Positions 11,102-20,880 of a stretch of DNA of 64,000 nt are shown piece after piece (the stretch's first letter is position 1; every line of letters starts with the position of its first letter). The position numbers were made by a program, and so were the translations under genes. Below the pieces are notes generated by a model. That model was not told the DNA's origin, searched no databases, and was given only the letters and a program-made list of their open reading frames with translations. The stretch comes from Beaufortia kweichowensis (lineage: Eukaryota; Chordata; Actinopteri; Cypriniformes; Gastromyzontidae): positions 3,154,287-3,218,286 of the forward strand of contig CM032811.1 in the NCBI GenBank assembly GCA_019155185.1. The letters run 5' to 3'.

Positions 11102-13945
11102 CAATTAATACGTCTTGGCATGCTAAATATTAGATCACTCACTAATAAAGCACTTTTTGTTAATAAGATGTAAGATTTGTAAATTAGATGTGCTTTGTCT
11201 AACAGAAACATGGCTGAAGCCAGATGATTATATCACTTTGAACGAGTCTATTCCCCAAGACTACTGTTATAAACATGACTACATGACAATAAACTTGTAT
11301 TGTTGCCTCGTCTGAAGGGCAGAGGGGGAGGTGTTGCTGCACTCTACAGTAATAACTTTAGCATTAGTCAGAAGTCTAATTTTAAATTTAACTCATTTGG
11401 AACAATGCTACTTAATATTATGTCATCTAATGTAAATGATAAAACATTCTTAAAATTTCTCCTGGCTACAGTGTATAGGCCACCAGGGCACCACACAGAC
11501 TTTATTAAAGAATTTGGTGACTTTTTATCAGAACTAGTACTGGCCACAGATAGAGTTCTTGTGGTCGGTGATTTTAATATTCATGTAGATAATGACTCTG
11601 ACGTTTTGGGACTGGCTTTTACAGACATTCTCAACTCCGTAGGCGTTAGACAACATGTCTCAGGACCCACACACTGTCGTAATCACACTTTAGATCTTAT
11701 ACTGTCATATGGTATAAATGTGGACAATGTTAAAATTTATCAGCAAAGTGAAGACATCTCAGATCACTATTTAGTATCTTGTATGCTTCATCTGCCTACA
11801 GCAACAAACCAAACTCTGTGTTAAAATACAGTAGAACAATAACTGCTAGTACCAAAGACTCATTTCTTAGTAATCTGCCTGAATTACCTCAATTGCATAG
11901 CATATATGATAACTTGGAAGATCTTGATTATATTACAGAAAATATTAACTCTGTCTTTTCTGGAACTCTAAATACGGTTGCTCCTAAAGAAAACTAAAGA
12001 TAAAAGTCCAACTCCGTGGTATAATCAGAACACGCATGCACTAAAAAGGGCTGCCTGTAAAATGGAACGCATTTTTAAGAAAACAAAACTAGAGGTATTC
12101 CGCATAGCTTGGAAGGATAGTGTCTCAAAATTCAGAAAAGCCATAAAAAACTCTAGATCTGCCTACTTTGCGTCATTAATAGAAGAAAATCAACACAACG
12201 CAAAATTTTTATTTAACACAGTGGCTAACTTAACAAAAATAAATCATCACCATCCTCAGACGCCGGCTATCAACATAGTAGTGATGAATTTATGAATTTC
12301 TTTACAAATAAAATTGATAATATTAGAGAAAAAATTATCACTATGCAACCAGAGGCTGTATCCCCAAACAGACAGAACATTCCAGCCCTCTTACTGAGCA
12401 ACTGCTATTATTTTCAACCATAGGAAATTATGAACTGTTTAAGATAATTAAATCATCTAAATCATCAACATGCATACTAGATCCAATCCCTACTACCTTA
12501 TTAAAAGAGATGCTGCCTGAAATAATAGACCCTATGCTTAGTATTATAAACTCATCTCTAACATTAGGATATGTCCATAAAACATATAAGCTGGCCGTTA
12601 TTGTGCCTACTATTAAAAAACCACAACTTGATCCTAGAGACTTAGCAAACTATAGACCTATATCGAATCTACCTTTCATTTCTAAAGTACTTGAAAAGGT
12701 TGTTTCATCACCGCTATGCTCCTACCTCCATAGGAATGGAATCTATGAGGAATTCCAGTCAGGATTTAGAGCCCATCACAGTACAGAGACTGCTCTGATC
12801 AGAGTTACAAATGATTTGCTCTTGTCATCTGATCGTGGCTGCATCTCATTACTTGTATTGTTAGATATTAGTGCGGCCTTTGACACCATTGATCCCATCA
12901 TACTTTTAAATAGACTTAAAACTTATGTTGGCATTAGTGGAATCGCATTAGAATGGTTTAAATCATACTTATCTGACCGCTTTCAATATGTAGCAATAAA
13001 CAATGAAAAGTCTTACAGATTACAAGTACAGTACGGAGTACCACAGGGATCTGTTCTAGGACCCCTACTCTTCGCCCTGTACATGTTGCCCTTAGGAGCC
13101 ATAATTAAGAAACATGGAGTTAATTTTCACTGCTATGCTGACGATACACAACTCTATATCTCCTCGAAGCCTCACGAAACACAGCAATTCACGAAAATGA
13201 TGGAATGTATAGTTGACATAAAAATCTGGATTAGTAGCAACCTTCTGTTGTTGAACTCTGACAAAACAGAGGTGTTAACCATTAGACCTAAAGCTCCCAC
13301 ACTTAACCAACAGGAATATTATCTAACTATTGACGGGTTCTCTACTAAGCCTTCATCATTAGCTAGGAATCTGGGCATTTTATTCAACAGTACCCTCTCA
13401 TTTGAAAGCCGTGTTGCCAACACCTGTAAAACCGCTTTTTTTTCATCTCAAAAACATATCTAAACTGCGTCATATGCTGTCACTATCGAGTGCAGAAAAG
13501 TTAGTTCACGCATTCATGACGTCTAGACTGGATTACTGCAATGCATTGTTAGGAGGCTGCCTCCAACTAGTTCAAAATGCAGCGGCTAGAGTTCTCACAA
13601 GAACAAAAAAGTTTGAACATATTAGCCCGGTACTGTCAACACTCCACTGGTTACCCATTATGCAACGTATTAACTTTAAGATCTTACTGACTACTTATAA
13701 GGCTCTACATGGTTTAGCTCCTCAGTACCTGAGTGAGCTCCTAATACATTACAGTCCCTCACGTCCATTACGTTCTCAGGACTCTGGCCTTTTGGTAATA
13801 CCTAGAATTTCTAAATCAAGTGGTGGTAGATCATTCTCCTATTTACCACCTAAACTTTGGAATAGTCTTCCTAGTGCTGTGCGGGAAGCAGACACACTCT
13901 CTTAGTTTAAATCTAGATTAAAGACCTATCTCTTTAACATAGCAT
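11102..13945 (+). pseudogene. LINE copy A ORF2: APE endonuclease and reverse transcriptase
   Basis: The endonuclease begins around LGMLNIRSLTNKALF (11117-11160). It continues with VYRPPGHHTDF (about 11475), VVGDFNIHVDN (about 11560) and SDHYL (about 11760). The linker region (11830-12500) includes the AWKDSVSKFRKA segment that marks the empty site used below. The RT spans 12510-13463 with SGFRAHHSTETAL, LLDISAAFDTID (motif A), GVPQGSVLGPLLF (motif B) and CYADDTQLY (motif C, catalytic). The C-terminal domain is 13402-13905 (RLDYCNALL, LHWLPIMQRI, LWNSLP). Shifts near 11170, 11815, 12295 and 13445, and a stop at about 13905, inactivate it. The RT core itself is intact over more than 300 residues, so the insertion is fairly young. 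Confidence 0.9.
12118..12119. other. Empty TA site matching the insertion point of the 5.9-kb element in LINE copy C
   Basis: In copy A the sequence GGAAGGATAGTGTCTC is uninterrupted. In copy C the same TA (48888-48889 and 54776-54777) is duplicated around the 48890-54775 insert. This paralogous empty site defines that element's ends. Confidence 0.9.
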
Positions 13946-13955
13946 ACACATAGTC

Positions 13956-15285
13956 TGTAGGAATATGGTGGGTTCTCCCTGAGTGGCAATATTGAAAAAA
14001 GACAGATACGATGGGAGGACACCTTAATCCCATCGGCTACAAAGAGTCTGTCCCTTTTAACAGGTTTATGACCCTCTGAAGCTAGCCAGGGGAGACCCCT
14101 GAGCTTCAAAGGAATTCCATGGACATGGGAGGAATAAACTTAAACATCTTAAAACAATGTAGGAAAAATCTTTTTCCCTTTGTATGCCACAAAATGGGTT
14201 CTTAAGTACATGTATGTATAGTGTTTGTTTGTACTTTGCTTTTTGTAAATGTTAACCTTGCTTTAACCAGTAGATATGTAGGTTGTGTTAGGTTTTAATT
14301 CTGTTCATGTAGGGGAAAGAAACTTAATGTAATCCAAACACTGCCATATTTACTACCCATAGAAAGCTTTTAACATTTCCTTTCCTATGGTGTATGTTAT
14401 GTCACCATAACATGCATCATATTCTTTTTACAACAATATGGTTTGATATTTGCACATGGGCCATAAAGCCATGAGCCTGCAAATAAGTTGGAAAAAGGGA
14501 CAAAGAAACCTTACCCCACTACATAACCATTGGTCAGTCTTATCATCATAGGGTGTGACCCTTTTGAGGATAAAACTGCAGAGCAACTTCAGATCGCTCT
14601 CTTCTCTTCGCACTTCTATTCCTGCTCTACCTGACGTCTGTGTGAGCTCCACTCCTCCCCCTGAGGGGGGAGAAAAGACCTCTCACGCTGACTCCCAAAC
14701 TTTGTTTGGGACCTCCATTGGTGGACTTTAAAACAGTTTCAACATCTTCTTGGAAACCACACAAAGACTTTCAGCATGCGCACACGGACACTTCAGCATG
14801 ACCGAAACTGATGCAAGTATCCATTTCTATCTCGATAGACGCGTTAAGCAGCGCCCCTTTGTTAAAAGGTGATTCTAAAGTCTGATGGTTCACTCAGGAA
14901 CTGTTTAAATCTGCCGCTCTTTCTCCCTCTCTCTCTTCAGACCACTCACTTTCTCTCACTCTCGCTCTCTTTCCTTTGGTTCATATGTGTTTGATGTTTG
15001 TATGTTTTAGTACAGTTTTGTATAGCTGTGCGTGTAAATAGTAGTTTTAGGTTTAATAAACACCATTTGTAATCGCCATGAATGTCTCTGTGCCTCTGTG
15101 TCTCTGTGAAGATATACTTAGGGCCGGAATGATCGCGGTGCGCCCGTGAGAAGAGCCCCTCCTGCTGCTCAGATACTACAAAATATGTATAGTTGATGAC
15201 GATTAACTATACGTATTTTTCTTTTGAGCTAAATAATTCCCTACGGAGAATAGCGTGTTAACGACCTTTTCCCTGACTTTCGCTA
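13956..15285 (+). mobile_element. LTR-like insertion (putative solo LTR) in LINE copy A
   Basis: LINE homology stops near 13950 and resumes near 15286, so about 1.33 kb is foreign. It begins TGTAGGAATATGG and contains a TATA-like GGATAAAAC near 14570, two short hairpins (14655-14672, 14693-14711), CT-rich tracts and AATAAA (about 15054) followed by a GT-rich stretch. These are LTR-like marks. No coding sequence was found. The exact ends and target duplication could not be fixed (a CATACA at 13943-13948 and 15286-15291 is a possible duplication). It could also be another kind of non-coding insert. Confidence 0.5.
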
Positions 15286-15859
15286 CATACATACACTTTT
15301 TAGACTAATTAACTACTACTTTTCTGTCTATGTCAGCAGTTTGATGTTATAGCTGCACTCAGTCATCCAGTCATCCAAATCTAAACAATCCTTTATTGTA
15401 TAATATTAGCCTTTTAATTACTACCTAGTTTACCATACACACAAACACATTGTTAAATTCAATCACAACAATAATAATCCAGATCAACTCAGACCTACAT
15501 GGCTTCAAACTTTAGCAAATTTAGTACACAACTTTAAATCAAATAATTTTTATCAAACTACTGACTGCAGCTGTGATGCATCAGAGGAGAAATGACCCTC
15601 CAAGTGAGCCTGGGTTCTCCCATGTTTTTTTCTCCACATATATATATATATATATATATACATTCATTAATGGAGTGCTCACTAGGAGACATTATATCTG
15701 TCTAATAATCAGACTGATATTAGATATTAGTGATATTAGATATTAGTTATTAAATTAGCTTTTATATTTCCCTGCTTGTTATTCTGTTTATTCTGCTGTA
15801 AAGCTGCTTTGAAACAGTGCTACATTGTTAAAGCGCAATACAAATAAACTTGAACTTGA
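15286..15859 (+). mobile_element. LINE copy A 3' UTR and tail, with (TA)n
   Basis: Non-coding 3' UTR of copy A. The TTTCTGTCTATGTCAGC stretch near 15320 is also found in copy C (complement of about 47135-47155). A (TA)n tract lies at 15639-15661. The 3' end, AAGCGCAATACAAATAAAC then TTGAAC repeats, is the RT-recognition tail of this LINE group. Confidence 0.85.
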
Positions 15860-16716
15860 ACTGGCCCGAGATGCCACCTTGGCACCCTGCTCCCAGGTAA
15901 GCCCCTGTATCTGAGCTGGTGCTCCACACTGTGACCTCCTCCTGCCTGGGGTGGGCCCGTCTGAGTATTTTCCACAACTAGTTCCCTCAGGTGACCTATG
16001 TTTTTCCCAGGCATCATGCCACCACGACGCCTTCTGAGTAAGGCTGTATTTCTCTCTTCACCATAGATACCCCCCTTCGGTGAGCTATGGCCACCGTAGT
16101 GTCTGGCACTTCCTAGTACTTCTACTGTGTCCAGCGGCTCCTCCGGCTGTGCCCGAGCAAAGGTTTAAAGCCACTGGTTTACTTAGTGAGTAGCTGCTTC
16201 CCCCGCGGGGACCAGGAAGACTTTTCACCTTTTGTACTGGAAGGTCATGATGTCACTCTGTGCTACACGGCACGCACTTGCCTGCCCATACCCACCCTGT
16301 GACGTCAGTATGCGGACCAGCCTTTGGCGTTTTCCATAGGGACCCCTAGTGTCGTCAACGACACAACGTTGAGTAACTGACAGAAAGGGAACGTCTAGGT
16401 TGCGTCTGTAACCCTGGGTCCCTGATGGAAGGAACGAGACGTTGTGGCCCTCTTGCCACAACGCTGGCCCGTCCGCTGAATGCGAGCTGTGAAAGCCTCA
16501 TCCTCAGCACAAAGGATGTTTGAATGGAGCACGCCATCTCCCTTTTATACCCGAATGTATGGGGAGGGGAATGGCATGCAAATTCCATTCGCAAAGTTCA
16601 CTGGCACTTTAAAGTTCAAATCGGATGTAATAGGTTCTTAAGGGCGAACCCCTAGTGTCGTCATCGACACAACATCTCGTTCCCTCCATCAGGGAACCAG
16701 AGTAACAGATGTAACC
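15860..16716 (+). mobile_element. DIRS 3' part with internal complementary region and right ITR
   Basis: Continuation of the split DIRS. It includes the recombinase end (to about 15900), then non-coding 3' sequence, then a repeated module: a CCCCTAGTGTCGTCAACGAC-type unit (16342-16400), a CCCTGATGGAAGGAACGAGA stretch (16410-16440), and the right terminal repeat (16575-16672) with a second CCCCTAGTGTCGTCATCGAC unit near 16650. The arrangement fits a DIRS internal complementary region next to the ITR. Confidence 0.75.
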
Positions 16717-16905
16717 TAGAGTTTTTTTGGGGGCATTTTCACCTTTATTTTAGAAAGGACAGTGAAGTGAGACAGGAAGTGACATGGGAGGAGAGAGAGG
16801 GTAGTTGACGAACGGTAAGGACACTGAGATGGGATTCGAACTCTGGTCTTGCAGAGGTTGTGCTTACGTGTCTGGTGTGCTGTGCACACAGCCACAGGCT
16901 CCGAC
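16717..16905 (-). mobile_element. tRNA-derived SINE, minus strand
   Basis: On the minus strand a degenerate tRNA-like head carries a B-box AGAGTTCGAATCCC (about 16832-16845). A C/T-rich body and the tail TAAAATAAAGGTGAAAATGC (about 16738-16757) follow. This matches a SINE body common in teleosts. It is not a functional tRNA gene, because no cloverleaf is preserved. Confidence 0.7.
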
Positions 16906-18325
16906 AAACATCCATGTTTATGGTAATAAACAAGTTTCACACTTTGCGTAACATTTTAACGTCCATGTTTATGGTCAGGAACAAGTAGCACTCTTCAGAT
17001 GACTCTGAAACAATAATGATTCTGCTAACGAACAAGTTGCACTCTGGACAGAGCTTTTAACATCCATTCCTAAAGTCTATTTGTACTCTCCTCATGCACT
17101 TTGTTCTTCATCCTTTCTTTTTGGCCACCATCTCTGTCTGGGGCCAGATACATCCATCTTTTAACAGTGAAATCAATGTATTTTTCTGTGGCCTCAGATG
17201 TCAGACACTTACGCCTTACAGCCGCTAAAAAACACAAGCACATGAGTAAAATAACTTTTGCATCAACTTTTGCATCAACAGTGGCATTTGAAAAAAAATA
17301 TTACCACAAAATCTGAACCTGACAATAGAGTTGTAACAGCAAAAACAAACTAACTGTAGCCATTAAATGATTGCATAAAATGAATGCAGTTTGATGAATA
17401 ATTAAAACCACCTTAGATTTCTGTAATTTGAACAATTCAAAATAAATACTGCTAGATGTAATCCCTAATGAAGTACTGTTTATTCATGCAAGTTGTTACG
17501 GAAAGAGACTCACACAGAGGATTAGAATAAACAACTGTAAGTTTTTTGACAGAACATGAGTGCAATGAGTTGAAGACTGATGAGTAGTAAACAAATGGGA
17601 TGAAGAAATGGAAGTCCAATCTTACAGAAGATCATGGATATAGCAGAGGGAAGATGGCTGACGACACACACCTCGGGGATTAGGAGATGCGATTGTCCGC
17701 AAAAGGGGAAGATTGACAATGGAGAAGAGTAATCCACTGGAGACGTCACAAGAGGTAACGAAAAGAAACCAGATGATGGACAGTGGAGAGATGTGTGTTC
17801 TAGTCGTCTAAGTCTTCTAATTGAGAGAGAAGATGTGGATCAGGTGTGTGTCATTAGAATTCTGGTGAGGGTGTGTGCTGTGATTGAGTGGTGAGTGAAC
17901 TTGTCCGATCTGTATGGCTGAACAATTAATTGAAAAGTAATCAAAACTGAAATTCAGATTTGTATTTCATCTTATCGCTTTGAGCCGAACAAAGCTGCTT
18001 GCTGTTGCTCTTGTACCAAAGACGGCCAAAACAAATCAGAGCCCAATCACATTTAAGTTACCAAATGAACTGTGCATGACTTTAAAAAGACAGAGAGGGA
18101 TGTGTCAACAACACAAGCATTTACAAATGCTACACGACTTAAAATCGATTCAAGGAGATTAAATGAAATGAATTTTGAATGGGGAGGTGTCTTTTCTTTA
18201 CATTAGTGCCACACTAGCCGTCACTAGCTATCTAGTCTTGCCTTGCCTAGTTTGTCTCTGTCTTGCCATGGCCTTCTAGTCTTCAGTCCTGTTGTGTCTG
18301 TGTGTAGTTCCTCGCCCTTCAGGAT
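16906..18325. other. Intergenic stretch without recognised gene
   Basis: About 1.4 kb with only short open frames and no protein similarity I recognise. A degenerate repeat around TCCATGTTTATGG / AACAAGT recurs at about 16908, 16960 and 17030. TGTTACGG at 17495 resembles the start of a gypsy LTR, but no matching end was found. Confidence 0.5.
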
Positions 18326-18550
18326 TTCCCTGCTGTGTGCTGAACTTCCCTGCCATTTGCTGAACTTCCCTGCCGTGTGCTGAACTTCCCTGCCATGTGA
18401 TAAACTTCCCTGCCGTTTGCTAATCTTCTCTACCATGTGTTGGGCATCTCTGCTGTGTGCTGAACTTCTCTGCTGTGTGCTGGGCATCTCTGCTGTGTGC
18501 TGAACTTCTCTGCTGTGTGCTGAGCATCTCTGCTGTGTGCTGGACCTCTC
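18326..18550. repeat. 20-bp minisatellite, about 11 units
   Basis: Tandem units of exactly 20 bp of the form TTCCCTGCTGTGTGCTGAAC, with an alternating ATCTCTGC variant in the distal half. Divergence rises toward the middle (18390-18440). The period is not a multiple of three and no gene overlaps. Confidence 0.92.
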
Positions 18551-18837
18551 AAGCCATGCATTAAACCTTCTTTGTTTTGTCCTGTTTTTCTGTGTTGTGC
18601 TACTCCCTCTGCCAAGTTTCTCTGTAAAGTGCCGTTACCTCCTGCTGGGGTCTGTGCGTCTTGTCAAATGTTGCCAGCTGGTGTAGCACTGCCAGTGTAA
18701 GGACTGCTGTTTACTGTTTCACTGTCCTGTTTCTATCCAGTTGCTAACTGTTTCACTGCCCATTATGTGTTGTTTTGCTAAATAAAACTGTGTTTTGTGC
18801 CTGCGACTGAATCCCGTCCTTTGACTATTCCTTACAT
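18551..18837 (+). mobile_element. Putative gypsy-type LTR 3' end
   Basis: AAATAAAACTGTG (about 18780) followed by TGCCTGCGACTGAATCC and a TTACA end (about 18836) resembles the R-U5 end of teleost gypsy LTRs. No matching 5' LTR start or internal region was identified, and the minisatellite may lie inside the same LTR. Low certainty. Confidence 0.35.
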
Positions 18838-19021
18838 CTTGGAATTTGTTCTACCTTTAATGTCGTATAAAACAAATTTACAAAGCAGTTTTTTAAACCA
18901 ATCACTCCTAAGGAGTATACTGTAGTTATTGATGCTATCTGGTCTAAAAATGCTGATCCTTTGCTCTCTAATATGTATTCTTCAGATCCTACTGATTTTG
19001 TACTTGTTCGTATTATTTCTG

Positions 19022-19241
19022 CCAATAGACCATTTCACAAGATGTAAACTTGTCCAGAAGCACTTTCCGTCTTGATTTTTTTCACAAATGTCACAAGAAA
19101 ATACAACCAATAGAACATTTACAACACAATCAAAATGTTTAACGAACATCTTTAAGATTGAATTACATATGTGAAATACAACAAAAAACGGGAAGTGCTT
19201 CTGGACCAGTGTTGTTTACATCTTGTGCAATGGTCTATTGG
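19022..19241. mobile_element. Palindromic MITE, 220 bp
   Basis: The left end CCAATAGACCATTTCACAAG and the complement of the right end CCAATAGACCATTGCACAAG match. Pairing extends about 50 bp inward with a few mismatches (AGATGTAAAC, GTCCAGAAGCACTT). There is no coding sequence and no clear target duplication. Confidence 0.8.
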
Positions 19242-19680
19242 AATAATAATCATAACATCTAGGCTTTATTTCAAAGTGATATAGTGTTCAGTCTTGCAGG
19301 GGTGATGGGTTTGTTATGAACTAAAATTTGGAAACTGCACTTCATGTTTGCTTGGGTGTTTCTAGGCGGCTGCTATTCTGTTGCTAATATATTTTGGATG
19401 GTTGCTAGGGTGTTGGTAGGTAATTTACCAATGCAATAACTATCTTGTAAACAGATTTGATTGTGATATTGATATATTATGTACATTTTTGGTTTACATA
19501 CAGAAACTAGTTTTCATTGAGTTGCTTTTTGGTCAGATTTCTGCTCTTTTATTAATGATCATATTATGTCAAGCTTTGAACCGTGTTCAGCATGTTCTTC
19601 ATCCCCGACTTTTAAGAACTTATTTGTTCCTGCCATCAATCAATGTCACTCAGCCCTGCAAAACTGTCCTGGTTATTTAA
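19242..19680. other. No recognised gene; AT-rich
   Basis: Only short frames. A GGTTGCTAGGGTGTTGGTAG segment (about 19399-19418) resembles a degenerate GTTGCTAGG-type fish microsatellite. Confidence 0.5.
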
Positions 19681-19851
19681 TGTGTTTGTTTTGCTTTTGT
19701 TCTTTGGATGTTTAAGTTTGAGCCTGTATTTGTTCCTGTATCTCTGAACCTGTTCCATGGATGTTTTCTTATCGTGAGGATATTTACCTGAAGAAGTAAA
19801 GTAAACTACTTGATCTGAATTTCTCGTGTCTGCCTCGTCTGCACGGTAACA
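19681..19851 (+). mobile_element. 3' part of the 5' LTR of the gypsy element
   Basis: The stretch ends GCACGGTAACA at 19851. GTAACA mirrors the TGTTAC that opens the 3' LTR at 23946, the expected inverted LTR termini. The LTR's own start was not found upstream, so it is 5' truncated or diverged. The bases after 19851 do not begin with the TGG of a normal tRNA primer site. Confidence 0.55.
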
Positions 19852-19901
19852 GTACACCAGACCGAAGAAGACTGTTTTAAATTCTCTGTTTTCTTCGTGA
19901 C

Positions 19902-20880
19902 GTGAAGTTACCTGGATTATTTGTTTGTTCCACGGATGCCGTCACTGATCTCCTGCACGCCCTTACCCGTCATTTAAATGCCCTACCTGTTTGTTCTCCC
20001 CAGCCGGTAAGCACTGCATCCTCTGGCAGTCCCATGGCCATGCCTAATCGTTTCTCCGGGGCAGCGGAGGAGTGTGGCGGATTCCTGCTTCAGTGTAGTT
20101 TGTATTTCAGTCGGCAAGCCCATCTGCATCCAACAGAAGCGGATAAAGTTGATTTCGCTATTAGTCTCATGACCGGAGCTGCGCTTCGTTGGGCTCAAAG
20201 TTACTGGGAGGCTGGACCTCGCGAATCCCGGACCTGGGAGGATTTCGTTACTCAAGTAAAGAATGTATTTGATCACTCTGCCTCTTCTCTCTCTGTTGCA
20301 GACCAGCTATGTCGGCTCCGCCAGGGACGATCATCGGTGGCAGAGTATACTCTCCATTTTCGTACTCTCGCCGCAACCAGCGGATGGAATCAGTCCGCGC
20401 TGCTGGCGGCATATCGTCAGGGTTTGTCATCGGAGGTAAGGATGCATATGGTGATTTATGATGACTCCATTGAGTTGGAAATATTCATCCAAAAGTCCAT
20501 CCGGATAGCTCAGCGCCTCGCCGCCTGCCAGAGTAAGACTCTGACTGTTTGTACCGCTCCTCCGCTGCATCCCATGCCCGCTCCGCGTGCGCTTCAGCCG
20601 CCGCGCCACACAACCCCCCGGACATCATTCTCCGATCCGCCTAGCCCTCCAGCACCTGAACCCATGCAGGTGGATAACTTCCGCCTCACCAAAGAGGAGA
20701 GACAGCGTCGTATCTCTCTCAGACTCTGTTTTTACTGTGGCGAGCCCGGTCATTTCCTCTCAACTTGTCAAGTTCGTCAGCCACGAGCCATGTCAGAGGT
20801 ACTATCGTTCTGGGTGCTGGAGGGGAGCTCGGTGGATCTGGTACTGGGACGCCCCTGGCTTCAGGTTCATCGCCCGGAAA
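19902..20880 (+). pseudogene. Ty3/gypsy Gag with CCHC zinc knuckle; protease deleted
   Basis: Starts at ATG 19902. A capsid-like domain spans residues about 45-215 (ALRWAQSYWEAGP, VADQLCRLRQGRSSVAEY). A Pro-rich linker (about 215-265) is followed by the zinc knuckle CFYCGEPGHFLSTC (about 275-290). Directly after it the frame runs into the end of the protease (LVLGRPWLQVHRP). Roughly 80 residues, including the catalytic Asp motif, are missing, so the element could not mature its polyprotein. The reading frame stays open, consistent with an in-frame deletion. It continues into pol. Confidence 0.88.

Larger units (their letters stand above)
10969..15859 (+). mobile_element. CR1/L2-type LINE copy A, inserted in DIRS
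   Basis: A + strand non-LTR element. It starts in the last codons of ORF1 (compare copy C near 55866), so it is 5' truncated. It carries an endonuclease-RT ORF2 and a 3' UTR ending in the AATAAACTTGAACTTGAAC tail typical of this group (15843-15861). It is flanked by ACTGGC and interrupted by an LTR-like insert at about 13956-15285. It is closely related to copy C (about 43487-56290, minus). Confidence 0.88.
9433..16716 (+). mobile_element. DIRS-type tyrosine-recombinase retrotransposon split by a LINE
   Basis: Two pieces, about 9433-10968 and 15860-16716, read as one DIRS element once the LINE at 10969-15859 is removed. The coding sequence runs through the junction in the recombinase C-terminus (codons for SSWALAR). 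Inverted terminal sequence is present at both ends (9455-9552 versus the complement of 16575-16672), as is typical for DIRS rather than LTR elements. The coding part is shortened by internal deletions. The left limit is approximate. Confidence 0.85.

Noticed and set aside
16832..16845. tRNA gene from a good B-box
   Set aside because: Only a SINE head; no cloverleaf or intact A-box at proper spacing.
17495..17502. TGTTACGG as start of the 5' LTR of the gypsy element
   Set aside because: Following sequence does not match the 3' LTR start at 23946 beyond these bases.
18326..18550. CRISPR-like regular array
   Set aside because: Units are contiguous with no unique spacers, in vertebrate DNA.
18224..18615. 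Minus-strand frames with repeated HSRDAQHTAE-like residues
   Set aside because: They arise from the 20-bp minisatellite; the 20-residue period is three 20-bp units. No start context or homology.
18825..19021. Possible protein-coding patch next to the MITE at 19022
   Set aside because: The + strand frame has a plausible look but I recognise no family and it is short and isolated.
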